DNA from: Paenibacillus sp. PL91
GTDB lineage: Bacteria; Bacillota; Bacilli; Paenibacillales; Paenibacillaceae
NCBI RefSeq assembly: GCF_012935325.2
Contig: NZ_JABBYG020000003.1
Coordinates: forward strand, 372,001 to 436,000
Length of the DNA stretch: 64,000 nt
Direction: 5' to 3'
Made by a program: the position numbers and the translations under genes. This document shows positions 1 to 8,863 of this stretch, piece after piece. A model generated the notes under the pieces. It saw only the letters and a program-made list of their open reading frames with translations, searched no databases and was not told the origin of the DNA. Numbering within the stretch: position 1 is the first letter of the stretch; every line of letters starts with the position of its first letter.

Positions 1-182
1 CAAGAAGCGGCTTCGGAATAGCCTTCCTTATTCGTGAATACGTCTCAGATGAGCTAGCCTCAGGCGAGCTTATCGAAATCCCGCTGCACCCGCCCACTCC
101 CGCTCGCAGCATCGGTGTCGCTACGCTGCGCGGCGTACCGATTTCCGCGGCTGCGAAACGGTTTCTCGAGCTGCTGCCGTAG
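1..182 (+). CDS. LysR-type transcriptional regulator, 3' end only
   Basis: The window opens inside a reading frame (codons in phase with base 3) that ends at TAG 180-182. The roughly 59 visible residues include GFGIAFLIREYVSDELASGE and end in RFLELLP. This is the typical C-terminal part of the LysR substrate-binding domain, including the strand-helix that lines the effector cleft. The helix-turn-helix N-terminus lies outside the window, so the target genes and effector cannot be inferred. The family call rests on motif resemblance only. Confidence 0.7.
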   Translation, partial: RSGFGIAFLIREYVSDELASGELIEIPLHPPTPARSIGVATLRGVPISAAAKRFLELLP

Positions 183-290
183 CTTTGACGGCTTGCAAGC
201 CTTGTCTGCGTTCTAGTTGGAAAAAAGTAAGAGATCATTTTTAGCTGTATTGTTCGTTTAAACATCGTTTATTCAAATCTGCCTGCCGCT

Positions 291-325
291 AGAAAAAAAA
301 ACCGCATCCCTATCGGAATGCGGTT
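291..325 (-). terminator. Rho-independent terminator of the sigma/anti-sigma operon
   Basis: A stem made of ACCGCAT and ATGCGGT (301-324) is followed, on the minus strand, by a run of nine T (bases 292-300). It lies just downstream of the anti-sigma-like gene that ends at 344. Confidence 0.85.
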
Positions 326-343
326 AACCTGTTAGCAGCTTTC

Positions 344-934
344 TTAAAAATTGTTGTAAATAACGTCTGCCGTTACCTTCCCGCTCGTGACGTCTCCCGA
401 GGTGAAGCCGGAAACCGTGTTGCCGACTTTAAATTCCTTGCTTACCAGTTGCTCGGAAGGATCAGGCGCGGTTGGACCCGTTATGCCGTAAGTCGTGTTT
501 TCCGTTACCGTAACCCACAACTCGCCGATTCGGAAGCTTTGGCCGTCGACGCCTACCTCATCAATGACACCGTCAATGTTAACCCGATGCTTTGCCGATG
601 TGGCTGGTCCCGGACCGTTATTTTCAACGACGCCGCCGCTTGGGTTGTTCGTGACTGGATCAGGGACCGTTCCACTTCCACTTCCGTTCTGATTAACCGC
701 ATAGATGCTCAAAGTCAATACCGCGCAAGCCGCGATGCTCGTTGCCCAGATGACCACCTTGTTTTTCTTTACTGCCGGATTAGCTGTTTTCATAGGAATC
801 GCTCCATTTCGTTTATCGTTATCGATTTGTTTGTGCCTTTCAAGGTTTAAGCGTTCAAGCGTACGTTCTTGAAAATCTTCGCTCGTTTTCAATTTGGACA
901 TGGCCGATTTATAACTCGATTTCTTCATCTTCAC
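344..934 (-). CDS. Putative membrane-anchored anti-sigma factor
   Basis: This 196-residue protein has a charged cytoplasmic N-terminus (about 1-58), one membrane segment (about 60-80, VVIWATSIAACAVL) and an extracytoplasmic domain preceded by a Gly/Pro/Asn/Ser-rich linker. I recognise no named domain in the C-terminal part. It starts with GTG at 934, and its start overlaps the sigma-factor stop by four bases (GTGA), a classic sign of translational coupling. The gene order ECF sigma then single-pass membrane protein, and the topology, point to an anti-sigma factor or RsgI-like regulator. This is inference from context, because the sequence has no zinc-binding HxxxCxxC motif. An ATG two codons downstream is an alternative start. 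Confidence 0.6.
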   Translation of the reverse strand: MKMKKSSYKSAMSKLKTSEDFQERTLERLNLERHKQIDNDKRNGAIPMKTANPAVKKNKVVIWATSIAACAVLTLSIYAVNQNGSGSGTVPDPVTNNPSGGVVENNGPGPATSAKHRVNIDGVIDEVGVDGQSFRIGELWVTVTENTTYGITGPTAPDPSEQLVSKEFKVGNTVSGFTSGDVTSGKVTADVIYNNF

Positions 935-1410
935 AAATCACCACCTATAACTTCTTTAAGCTGATTGCGCCCGCGAGCAAGCCAAGTCCCTACCGTAGCG
1001 GGTTTGGCTTGAAGAATGTCCGCTATTTCTTCTAATGTGTAGCCCTCGTAATAATGCAGATGGATCGGGACCCGATATTTTTTATCCAATGATAATACAG
1101 CCTGCATGACCATGTATTCATCCCTAGGAAGGTAAGACAGGTTTTCCGGTATGGGGTTACGACTTTTAAACCAGCCCGTCTTGAGCAGGTTCTTGCATTT
1201 ATTGATCGTTGTTCGGATTAACCAAGCTTTCTCATGATCAACACTGTCAAAGACGGGGGATTTCTGGAGATAGGCCAGGAATACTTCCTGCGCGACTTCC
1301 TCCGAGTCGGCAACGTTTTTGAGATAGGCGAACGCTATCTTAACCAGGCTGTCGGAATAGTTGACCACGGCTTTGCGGACGGATTCATTGAGCTCATATG
1401 AATCGTTCAC
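931..1410 (-). CDS. ECF-type RNA polymerase sigma factor
   Basis: This is an extracytoplasmic-function sigma-70 factor of about 159 residues. Region 2 is visible as DSEEVAQEVFLAYLQ, and region 4 carries the helix-turn-helix YTLEEIADILQAKPATVGTW. It would direct RNA polymerase to a small stress or envelope regulon and be held inactive by the membrane protein encoded next. The start is placed at GTG 1410 rather than the longer ATG at 1443, because a strong AAAGGGGG ribosome binding site sits just upstream of GTG and lies inside the longer frame. The two genes form an operon closed by the terminator at 291-325. Which ECF subgroup it belongs to cannot be read by eye. Confidence 0.88.
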   Translation of the reverse strand: MNDSYELNESVRKAVVNYSDSLVKIAFAYLKNVADSEEVAQEVFLAYLQKSPVFDSVDHEKAWLIRTTINKCKNLLKTGWFKSRNPIPENLSYLPRDEYMVMQAVLSLDKKYRVPIHLHYYEGYTLEEIADILQAKPATVGTWLARGRNQLKEVIGGDL

Positions 1411-1648
1411 CTGATGTCCCCCTTTCACTAGTAATACAATCAAGGAGCCCGTTATTTTTCACGCTGTAAAAATAAATTTAGGACAAATGCTTTAAAGGGG
1501 AGCACTGAGCTTCTTATCAGTATGTCCATCTGCCAAAAACCGCAACAGGTTAGCCGACCAGAAACAAACACAACAGACCCCTTGGGCGAATGGTGCCAAG
1601 GGGCCTGCGTAGAATGGGTGCCAGGCAGCCCATCCGGGTTATAAGAAG

Positions 1649-1984
1649 CTATGCTTTGTCTTTTATTATCTCTATCTTTCTTGCATTACCCTGTGAAGGA
1701 AAAGACTCGTCAACCCCGCCCTCTACCCAATAACGTACTTTTTGTCCAACTTTATATTTCCAGGTTGATGTTGTTAACCAAATAGCGTTACCTGTATAAT
1801 CCTCAAAAATATCTATCCAGCTTTTCCCAAAGTCGTCCTCCTTTACATGATCCAAAATTAAAACCCTGCCTTCACTAATTTCAAATACATAACCTTGCCC
1901 TGAGGGTTCGGAAGTTGGCTTCGCTTCGCATCCCATTAAAGCAATTGCCATTCCTGCTATCATCAATATCTTTATATACCTCAT
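1649..1984 (-). CDS. DUF3221 (YobA-like) small lipoprotein
   Basis: This 111-residue protein has a lipoprotein signal peptide: positive MRYIK, hydrophobic core, and lipobox ALMGC with Cys19. The mature part has the short beta-barrel look of DUF3221 proteins (GYVFEISEGRVLIL near residues 31-44, VGQKVRYWVEGG near 80-91). This family is common in Bacillales and functionally uncharacterised. It would be anchored to the outer face of the membrane. An excellent GGAGG site lies ten bases before the ATG. It is transcribed toward the sigma operon but separated from it by about 240 bases. A weak stem (CCCCTTGG/CCAAGGGG near 1577-1602) may end its transcript. Confidence 0.75.
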   Translation of the reverse strand: MRYIKILMIAGMAIALMGCEAKPTSEPSGQGYVFEISEGRVLILDHVKEDDFGKSWIDIFEDYTGNAIWLTTSTWKYKVGQKVRYWVEGGVDESFPSQGNARKIEIIKDKA

Positions 1985-2080
1985 TTTAAATTCACCTCCA
2001 AAAACTAAGCCTATGTAGCTTCATCATTGATCGAGCTATGCTGCCGGTTAGCTTGATAAGCTAGTGTAATATCGGGGGTT

Positions 2081-2197
2081 TCACGGAATCATTGGAGAAC
2101 TAAGGATGTGATACAACCACCCAAATAATAGTATGGGAATACAACAAGTAATTAGTATTAATATAACAATAGCTTTACTTATTAATTGTTTCTTCAT
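2081..2197 (-). CDS. Small hydrophobic membrane peptide (38 aa)
   Basis: This short frame runs from ATG 2195-2197 to TGA 2081-2083. It encodes Met-Lys-Lys followed by a hydrophobic stretch (KAIVILILITCCIPILLFGW, about residues 8-27) and a short polar tail. A perfect GGAGG site (2204-2208) lies six bases upstream of the ATG. The positively charged start, single membrane helix and well-placed site support real translation, but no family is recognised. It lies between the DUF3221 lipoprotein and a MerR pseudogene on the same strand. It could be a small membrane regulator, a toxin-like peptide or a decayed gene fragment. Confidence 0.5.
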   Translation of the reverse strand: MKKQLISKAIVILILITCCIPILLFGWLYHILSSPMIP

Positions 2198-2308
2198 CTA
2201 TAGCCTCCGTCGCAAAAATATCTTGGTTCCTACGTAGACGAATACTCGGGAAGTATTGTTGCGTGAAGCTGCCCTTAACGATGTCCGAGAAGTTGATGCG
2301 ACAAGTAT

Positions 2309-2446
2309 TTACAAGTAGGGCTGCCGCATAGGGATTCCGATGGAGCATGAGTCATTCTCGTAGTATCGTATTGTATTTTCGGTTAATCCGGTCTGCTCCG
2401 AAGTTTGTCTAATCGAAAACCCATTGATTTCACTCATTATTTTCAT
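2309..2446 (-). pseudogene. Truncated MerR-family regulator (HTH remnant)
   Basis: Reading from ATG 2444-2446, the minus strand encodes 45 residues before TAA at 2309-2311. Residues 10-30 (FSIRQTSEQTGLTENTIRYY then Glu) match the winged-helix N-terminus of MerR regulators, ending in the usual IRYYE. The following residues do not resemble a MerR wing, and the remaining roughly 80-100 residues of a normal member are missing, so the gene is truncated or frameshifted. Its own promoter and operator (2474-2504) are intact. No other part of a MerR gene is recognisable downstream toward 2200. Confidence 0.7.
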
Positions 2447-2473
2447 CACATGCTTTCTTTTATGTTTAAGTCC

Positions 2474-2504
2474 ACTGTACTACTTGGAGCTTACTCCAAG
2501 TCAA
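2474..2504 (-). promoter_or_regulatory. MerR-type promoter with operator dyad in a 19-bp spacer
   Basis: On the minus strand, -35 TTGACT (2499-2504) and -10 TACAGT (2474-2479) are 19 bases apart. The 18-base dyad CTTGGAG-CTTA-CTCCAAG (2483-2500) fills the spacer. A 19-base spacer occupied by the operator is the hallmark of promoters activated by MerR-family proteins through DNA twisting. It lies directly upstream of the truncated MerR gene and would have been its autoregulated promoter. Confidence 0.75.
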
Positions 2505-2578
2505 GTAAGACACTAAGCCGCGATGTGCTCGCTTTCGAGTTATTACACGGAAGCATATGCGAGTAGCTGCATGAGCAA

Positions 2579-2627
2579 CAAAAAAAGACTTCCAAAAAGC
2601 TCGAATAACGAGTTTTTCGGAAGTCTT
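2579..2627 (-). terminator. Terminator after allophanate hydrolase
   Basis: Long stem AGACTTCC..AAAGCTCG / CGAGTTTTT..GGAAGTCT (2586-2626) followed on the minus strand by six T. It closes the carboxylase operon. Confidence 0.85.
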
Positions 2628-2632
2628 TATTA

Positions 2633-4483
2633 TTATACTTGCGGGATATGGCGCCAGCCGCCATATGCGGTAATGTCCTCTGCGTTCGCAGCCGCGTATG
2701 CTTCACAGACGAAGCCGGACACCTCTGAACCATCATTTAGCTCAACCTTGCCAATGCCTAGCGGCGCTGGAATTAAGGAGGTGAACGTTCCGAAGGCTGC
2801 CGGAGACATTTCCCATAGCTCGAGCTCAATGGATGCGCCGCCCTGCAGCTGCTTGATCATCCCTGGCTTCGCTGGCGTCGTTGGCAGCTTCACCAGCTTA
2901 TAGCGAGGTGCTGATCTCGCTTCGCGCATGAAGCGCGCATGGAGGCCATTCATTTGCTTCTCCAGCGGATAGCCTCGCATGTGCAAGCCGCAAACCGCAA
3001 CTACGATCATCTCCTCTGCTGAAGCCAAGGCAGCGCCTGACTCGTTCACCGATGCCAGCGCAGTCAAATCATCCCCAGCGTTAGCCAGCGAAAGCTTATT
3101 TGCGGCAGTATCACCCGTTTCAACAACTCGCTCATCTCCGCTCACGAACGAACGCGCAGCTTCGTTAATCAGATGCTCATTCTCCGCAAGCGCAAACAGC
3201 GTAATGCCGAAGGGCAGCCGCTCATCCGCAGTGCCTGCCGGAACGGCTACCGCACATAAATCGAGTAAGTTGCAGTGGTTTGTGTAGCGTCCCATATCGC
3301 TATTCGTGCGGATCGGGTCCTGCCTCACTTGCTCGCGCGTCCATGTTCCGCCGCAGGTCGGCATGACGAGCACCGCATCCTGCAGCAGCTTTCGTGCTTC
3401 AAGCTTATAAGCCTGCAGCTTGTGCATCGCCGTGAATACCGAGGTCGCATCATGCTTTGCCGCAGCTCCCGAGCGCAATATTTGTTCCGTCACCGGAAAG
3501 GCGGCATCTGGATTCGCCTCAATGAAATCTCTTAAATCCGCCCAGCGCTCCGCAACCCATGGACCATCGTACAGAATAGCAGCCGCATCCGAAAATAACT
3601 CGTAATCCACGTACGCAATCGGAATGTTTAATTGCTCTATTCGTTTCGCCGCAGCTTGCCAAGCGTCTTCATATTTCCCTGCGAAAGGTCCATAGAAATC
3701 TACCGGCTGCTTCGGCAAACAGATTTTAGCTGGCAACCCAGCTTCCTGCCTCGGCACATGCCGCGACCAAGGGTCATTCTCGTCAACGCCTCTAGCGATG
3801 CTATCCACGACAAGCGCATCCTCCAAGCTATGCGCAAATACGGTAACGCAGTCGAGGCTAGCGCATGCAGGGACAACACCCTTCACCGGCCATGAGCCGA
3901 GACTTGGCTTATAGCCGACAAGCTCATTTAGCGCAGCAGGCACTCGCCCCGAGCCAGCCGTATCTGTCCCGAGCGAAAATACGGCTTGGCCGCGGGCTAC
4001 TGCAACAGCGGAGCCGGAGCTCGAACCGCCGCTGATCAGCTCCGGTCGAAGCGAATTATGCGCTTCGCCATAAGGGCTGCGAGTGCCGACAAGCCCGGTC
4101 GCGAACTGGTCAAGGTTCGTTTTGCCAAGCGGAATCGCTCCTGCCGCGACAAGCCGCTCCACTACAGACGCATGCTCCTGCGGCGTATAAGCAAATGCCG
4201 AGCAGCCAGCCGTCGTCGGAACGCCGGCTACATCGATATTGTCCTTGATCGCAAACGGGATACCCCAAAGCGGAGCATCAGCAGGGTCAAGCTCAGCTAG
4301 CCTTGCCAAATAAGGCTTAAGCGAAGCCAAGGACGGAGGCGTAATCCAAATATTCATGTCCGCATCTGATACTGACCGCTGCACGATTTCCTCGATAACA
4401 TCCTCCGGCGTCAATAACCCGCTCGCATAGTTCTCTTCCAGCCATTCAATCGATAGCTTCTCGGGAATGGTCACTTTTGTCAT
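2633..4483 (-). CDS. atzF: Allophanate hydrolase
   Basis: This 616-residue, full-length cytoplasmic enzyme hydrolyses allophanate to CO2 and ammonia. It is the last step after urea or guanidine carboxylation. The N-terminal amidase-signature domain (about 1-430) shows the Ser-cisSer-Lys triad: Lys80 in IPFAIKDN, the glycine/serine-rich SGGSSSGSA (151-159) and nucleophile Ser178 in TDTAGSGR. The C-terminal part (about 475-616) is the small allophanate-hydrolase domain. The start ATG overlaps the carboxylase stop by four bases, so the two are translationally coupled. It is the last gene of the riboswitch-controlled operon and is followed by a strong terminator. Confidence 0.93.
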   Translation of the reverse strand: MTKVTIPEKLSIEWLEENYASGLLTPEDVIEEIVQRSVSDADMNIWITPPSLASLKPYLARLAELDPADAPLWGIPFAIKDNIDVAGVPTTAGCSAFAYTPQEHASVVERLVAAGAIPLGKTNLDQFATGLVGTRSPYGEAHNSLRPELISGGSSSGSAVAVARGQAVFSLGTDTAGSGRVPAALNELVGYKPSLGSWPVKGVVPACASLDCVTVFAHSLEDALVVDSIARGVDENDPWSRHVPRQEAGLPAKICLPKQPVDFYGPFAGKYEDAWQAAAKRIEQLNIPIAYVDYELFSDAAAILYDGPWVAERWADLRDFIEANPDAAFPVTEQILRSGAAAKHDATSVFTAMHKLQAYKLEARKLLQDAVLVMPTCGGTWTREQVRQDPIRTNSDMGRYTNHCNLLDLCAVAVPAGTADERLPFGITLFALAENEHLINEAARSFVSGDERVVETGDTAANKLSLANAGDDLTALASVNESGAALASAEEMIVVAVCGLHMRGYPLEKQMNGLHARFMREARSAPRYKLVKLPTTPAKPGMIKQLQGGASIELELWEMSPAAFGTFTSLIPAPLGIGKVELNDGSEVSGFVCEAYAAANAEDITAYGGWRHIPQV

Positions 4484-7400
4484 ACGACCGCCTCCGTTTC
4501 CTTATGCTGCAATATCCCAACGATCAATTGACCCGTATGCACCTGATCGCCCGGCTCTACATGCACGGAGCATACTTCTCCGTCGCATGAGGCTTGCTGT
4601 GAAAATTCCATTTTCATGCTTTCTACGATAAGCAAGGTATCGCCTTTCTTCACCTGCTCGCCAACGCCTACAAGCACCTTCCACACACTGCCCGGCATCG
4701 TGCAGCGAATGGCAGCCGCGCCCTCCTGCAGCTCTTCCTCCTGCTCAGTCCGCGCCGGCTCATGCTCCGCCACATACTCGGCAAGACCAAGCTCCTTCCA
4801 GCTCTCGCGCTCCGCTTGGAACGAAGCTTGCTGCTTCTCCTTGAACGCCGCGGCGCTCTCTTCAATTGATCCTAGAAAGGTCAAATATTCACCTAGATCA
4901 AACGTCGTTTCGGTAATGTCCGCTTCATATCTGCCGCGCAGGAAATCCTCGCGCAGCTTCAGCAGCTCATCGGCCTCCACCGGATAAAATTGAATTTGGT
5001 CAAAAAACCGCAGCAGCCATGGCTTGCCTGGCTTGAAGCTCTCTGTGCTGCGCAGCCGGTTCCACATTTGAATCGTGCGTCCTACGAACTGATAGCCGCC
5101 CGGACCTTCCATACCATATACGCACATATAGGCGCCGCCGATACCGACTGCATTTTCCGGCGTCCATGTTCTAGCCGGATTATATTTCGTTGTAACAAGG
5201 CGGTGACGCGGATCAACCGGCGTCGCAACCGGAGCGCCCAAATATACGTCACCTAAGCCAAGCACAAGATAGTTAGCTTCGTATACGATTTTTTGCACGT
5301 CTTCGATGCTATCCAGCCCGTTAATCCGTCTGATGAATTCGATATTGCTTGGGCACCAAGGGGCATCCGGACGAACGGTTTGCTGATATCGGTCAATCGC
5401 CAGCTGCGTTGCGGGATCATCCCATGAGAGCGGCAATCGAACGATACGCGAAGGCACTTGAATCGTCTCCAAAGGCGGCAGCGAGCTGTCCAGCTCCAAA
5501 ATAAGCTTGCACGCCTCGCTTACCGTAATTTTGGAACGGTCAATGTGCACCTGCAAGGATCGAATGCCTGGCGTCAAATCCAGCACCGGAATTTGTCCGG
5601 ACTGCTCGATCGCCTGCATAAGCGCATGCACTTGAAAGCGCAGCAGCAGGTCTAGCTCTAGATCGCCATATTCCACGAGCAGATTCTCATCGCCGCTGCA
5701 GCGGATTTTGATCGGGAATCTGCGGCCTTCTACTTCATTAACAAGCAGCGGGTAATCCGGCGTCAAAGCCGATGCCGTGTCCGAAAGCTCTGAGGAAGGC
5801 AAGCCTTCGCGCGCCGAGCCTCCGATCGCCTCCAAATTGCGCTCTTGCACATCGCGAAGCTCATCCGCTTCTTCAAGCGTCAACAACCGGAAGCGCACTT
5901 TATCGCCGGCATGCAGCTGGCCAATTTTCCAAAACTGCGCCGAAGCCGTCGTCACCGGACATACAAAGCCGCCAAGGCTCGGTCCATCCGGCCCCAGCAG
6001 GATCGGCATGTCGCCGGTCAGATCAAGCGTACCGATCGCATATGCGTTATCGTGTATATTCGATGGATGAAGCCCTGCTTCTCCCCCATCCTCCCTCGTC
6101 CATAGCGGTGCAGGCCCAATCAATCGAACCCCGGTGCGCGAGCTGTTAAAATGAACCTCATAAGCCGTCTCCGAAAGCTGCTTTAAATACTCGGGCTTCA
6201 AAAATTCTCCCGTGCAATGCGGTCCGGGAATGACGCCAATCGTCCATTCACGCGACATCTGCGGACGCTCGCTGGGAGCAAGCTCCACCAACAACGCAGG
6301 CTCAGCCGCTTTGTTTACGCCCAGCACGTCGCCTGCACGCAGCGCACGTCCGCCATGCCCGCCAAACCCGCCGAGCGTGAACGTCGCCGCGCTTCCAAGA
6401 ATGCGCGGCATATCGAAGCCGCCGGCAACGAGCAAATACGTGCGCAAGCCCATTTGCGCTTCCCCAAAGCTAAGCACCTGGCCGCGATCGGCAAAAGTCG
6501 GCTTATACAGTTCAACCTTCACGCCGTCAAGCTCCGCTGCCATATCCGCGCCAGTAATGCAGAACCATGCGCCGCTGCGGAATTTATAAGCGCCCCCGCG
6601 CAGCGTCAGCTCAAGGCCAGCTGCCTGATCATCGTTGCCGAGCAGTTTATTGCCGATTCGGAAGGAGTAAGGGTCCATGGGCCCGCATGGAGGAACGCCG
6701 ACATCCCAGTGTCCTACACGTCCCGGCCAATCCTGAACGGTCGTTTGCACGCCTCCGTCAACGACCTCGATCGCATGCTCGGCAGGCTCAAAGCCATTTA
6801 GCAGCTGCGTATAGACATGGCCGTCTACAACCTCTTGATCGCCAAGCAGTGCCTGCAAATATTGCAGGTTTGTCGTAATGCCGTACATTCTCGTCTCGCC
6901 AAGCGCCTGAATCAGCTTCTCGATCGCCTCTTTGCGATTGGCGCCATGAACGATAATTTTGGCAAGCATCGGATCGTAAAGCGTCGTCACCGTCAGCCCG
7001 TCTCTTACCCAGGACTCATTGCGTGCGTTTTCCGAGAATACAGCTTGATCCAGCTGGCCCGCGCTCGGACGGAAGTTTTGCAAGCAATCCTCCGCGTAAA
7101 TGCGCGCTTGAATGCTGTGGCCGACTGGCGCTTTCACGAGCGACTGCAAATCCGTAAGCTCATTCGCCGCTTCAAGGACCATCCATTCCACTAAATCAAC
7201 GCCCAGCACTTCTTCCGTAACGCCATGTTCCACTTGAAGCCTCGTGTTCACCTCAAGGAAATAAAATTCGCAGGTTTCCGGATCATACAAATATTCGACC
7301 GTTCCCGCACTGCGGTAGCCCGCTTCCGCAGCGAGGCGCTTCGAGGATTCGAACATTGCATTCCGAACCTCATCCGCCAGATTTGGGGCAGGGCTTTCTT

Positions 7401-8115
7401 CAATAACCTTCTGATTGCGGCGCTGGATTGAGCAATCCCGCTCGCCCAGCGTGACAACCTCGCCAAAGCCGTTGCCGAATATTTGTACCTCTACGTGGCG
7501 CGCTCTCGCAATATATTTCTCCAAAAACAATCCGCCGTTTTTGAAGTTTGTTTCCGCCAAATGCTTCACGCCGTCATAGGCTGCGCGCAGCGCTTCCTCA
7601 TCCGCGCATACCCGCATCCCGATGCCGCCTCCGCCCGCGGTGCTCTTCAAAATAACCGGGTAACCAATTTGGGCTGCCTGTACGAGCGCTTCCTTCAGCT
7701 CCGTAATTAATGCCGTACCCGGCAATAACGGAACGCCTGCCCGCTCGGCAAGTTCCCTCGCCGAATGCTTAAGGCCAAACATTTCCATTTGCTCAGGCGT
7801 CGGCCCAATAAATACGATGCCATGCTCGCGGCAAGCACGAGCAAATTCAGCATTTTCGCTGAGGAAGCCATAGCCCGGATGAATCGCCTGCGCGCCTGTC
7901 TCAAGCGCTGTTTGCAAAATAAGCTCCGTATTCAAATAGCTCTCTTTAGCTGGGCCTTCCCCTATAAGAATAGCTTCATCCGCATGATCGACATGCAGGC
8001 TGTCTTGGTCGGCACTAGTGTACACGGCAACAGATGCGATGCCGAGCTTGCGCAAGGTGCGCTCTATGCGAACGGCGATCGCGCCGCGGTTTGCGATCAA
8101 TACTTTTGTGAACAT
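4480..8115 (-). CDS. Urea/guanidine carboxylase (biotin-dependent)
   Basis: This 1211-residue multidomain carboxylase has four parts. Biotin carboxylase (about 1-450) shows the ATP loop STAGGGGIGM and LEVNTRLQVEHGVTEE. A KipA/AHS2-like carboxyltransferase half begins at GGVQTTVQDWPGRVGHWDVG. A KipI/AHS1-like half contains GIGGAYMCVYGMEGPGGYQF. The C-terminal biotin carrier domain has biotinyl-lysine Lys1168 in VESMKMEF. It carboxylates urea to allophanate or guanidine to carboxyguanidine. The guanidine-I riboswitch upstream and the paired DUF1989 genes favour guanidine, which is inference. The start is placed at ATG 8115, because GGAGAG lies just upstream and MFTKVLIANRG is the usual family N-terminus; the longer frame to 8184 is unlikely. 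Confidence 0.9.
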   Translation of the reverse strand: MFTKVLIANRGAIAVRIERTLRKLGIASVAVYTSADQDSLHVDHADEAILIGEGPAKESYLNTELILQTALETGAQAIHPGYGFLSENAEFARACREHGIVFIGPTPEQMEMFGLKHSARELAERAGVPLLPGTALITELKEALVQAAQIGYPVILKSTAGGGGIGMRVCADEEALRAAYDGVKHLAETNFKNGGLFLEKYIARARHVEVQIFGNGFGEVVTLGERDCSIQRRNQKVIEESPAPNLADEVRNAMFESSKRLAAEAGYRSAGTVEYLYDPETCEFYFLEVNTRLQVEHGVTEEVLGVDLVEWMVLEAANELTDLQSLVKAPVGHSIQARIYAEDCLQNFRPSAGQLDQAVFSENARNESWVRDGLTVTTLYDPMLAKIIVHGANRKEAIEKLIQALGETRMYGITTNLQYLQALLGDQEVVDGHVYTQLLNGFEPAEHAIEVVDGGVQTTVQDWPGRVGHWDVGVPPCGPMDPYSFRIGNKLLGNDDQAAGLELTLRGGAYKFRSGAWFCITGADMAAELDGVKVELYKPTFADRGQVLSFGEAQMGLRTYLLVAGGFDMPRILGSAATFTLGGFGGHGGRALRAGDVLGVNKAAEPALLVELAPSERPQMSREWTIGVIPGPHCTGEFLKPEYLKQLSETAYEVHFNSSRTGVRLIGPAPLWTREDGGEAGLHPSNIHDNAYAIGTLDLTGDMPILLGPDGPSLGGFVCPVTTASAQFWKIGQLHAGDKVRFRLLTLEEADELRDVQERNLEAIGGSAREGLPSSELSDTASALTPDYPLLVNEVEGRRFPIKIRCSGDENLLVEYGDLELDLLLRFQVHALMQAIEQSGQIPVLDLTPGIRSLQVHIDRSKITVSEACKLILELDSSLPPLETIQVPSRIVRLPLSWDDPATQLAIDRYQQTVRPDAPWCPSNIEFIRRINGLDSIEDVQKIVYEANYLVLGLGDVYLGAPVATPVDPRHRLVTTKYNPARTWTPENAVGIGGAYMCVYGMEGPGGYQFVGRTIQMWNRLRSTESFKPGKPWLLRFFDQIQFYPVEADELLKLREDFLRGRYEADITETTFDLGEYLTFLGSIEESAAAFKEKQQASFQAERESWKELGLAEYVAEHEPARTEQEEELQEGAAAIRCTMPGSVWKVLVGVGEQVKKGDTLLIVESMKMEFSQQASCDGEVCSVHVEPGDQVHTGQLIVGILQHKETEAVV

Positions 8116-8171
8116 CGTAATCTCTCCTCGCCAAGTGAAGCTTCTGTTTTTTTTACAATGGTTGAATAAAT

Positions 8172-8822
8172 CTATTGCTCCCAAATAAGCAGCCGAACCG
8201 GCGTCGGGTTATAGGCATTGCATGGGTTGTTAAGCTGCGGGCAATTGCTGAGCAGCACCGTTGTGCGGCAAAGCGACTCCAGCTCCACATAAGCGCCGGG
8301 CGAGGATACGCCATCCGCAAACTGAAGGCCGCCGTCAGCCGTAACCGGCACATTCATGAAGAAGTTAATGTTCGGAGCCAAATCCCGCTTCGTATAGCTT
8401 TCATTGCGCTTCGCCAGCTGCAGCATGAATGTATCGCGGCAGTTGTGCATGTGAAGCTTGTCATGCGAATAGCGAACGGTGTTGCTTTGCGCAGAGCATG
8501 AGCCGCCTACCGTATCATGGCGACCGCATGTATCCGCAACGATCTTCAGCATTTCCTTGCCGGACTCTGACAGCAGCACCGTGCCAGTCGTCAAATAGAT
8601 GTTGCCTTGACCGGCGATCGTCGCAACCGCGCTGTAATGATCCTCTGGATGATCCGCATCGTAAAATAATGTGTCGGCCGCTTGATTGCCGTCCAAATCG
8701 ACGATTCTTAGCACTTGCCCCGGCTTCAGATCATGCATCCAGCCATCGCCGGCTGCTATCACTTCATCGTATATGGCATCCTCTGCCTTACGCGGGCTTT
8801 CCACTCGATTTAAAACAGACAT
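8172..8822 (-). CDS. Urea carboxylase-associated protein 1 (DUF1989), likely carboxyguanidine deiminase subunit
   Basis: This 216-residue DUF1989 protein has the family strands LKPGQVLRIVDLDGNQAADT, followed by GRHDT and GGSCSAQ. Proteins of this pair always accompany biotin carboxylases of this type. Published family work assigns the pair to carboxyguanidine deiminase (CgdA/CgdB), which removes ammonia from carboxyguanidine to give allophanate. AGGAGG lies eight bases before the ATG. The gene lies between its paralogue (8864-9583) and the carboxylase, all co-directional. It differs from the paralogue by the Cys in GGSCSAQ. Which of the two corresponds to CgdA is not decided here. Confidence 0.85.
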   Translation of the reverse strand: MSVLNRVESPRKAEDAIYDEVIAAGDGWMHDLKPGQVLRIVDLDGNQAADTLFYDADHPEDHYSAVATIAGQGNIYLTTGTVLLSESGKEMLKIVADTCGRHDTVGGSCSAQSNTVRYSHDKLHMHNCRDTFMLQLAKRNESYTKRDLAPNINFFMNVPVTADGGLQFADGVSSPGAYVELESLCRTTVLLSNCPQLNNPCNAYNPTPVRLLIWEQ

Positions 8823-8863
8823 ATGTCATTCCTCCTGATCAATGATTTTGATAATGGTAAGCT

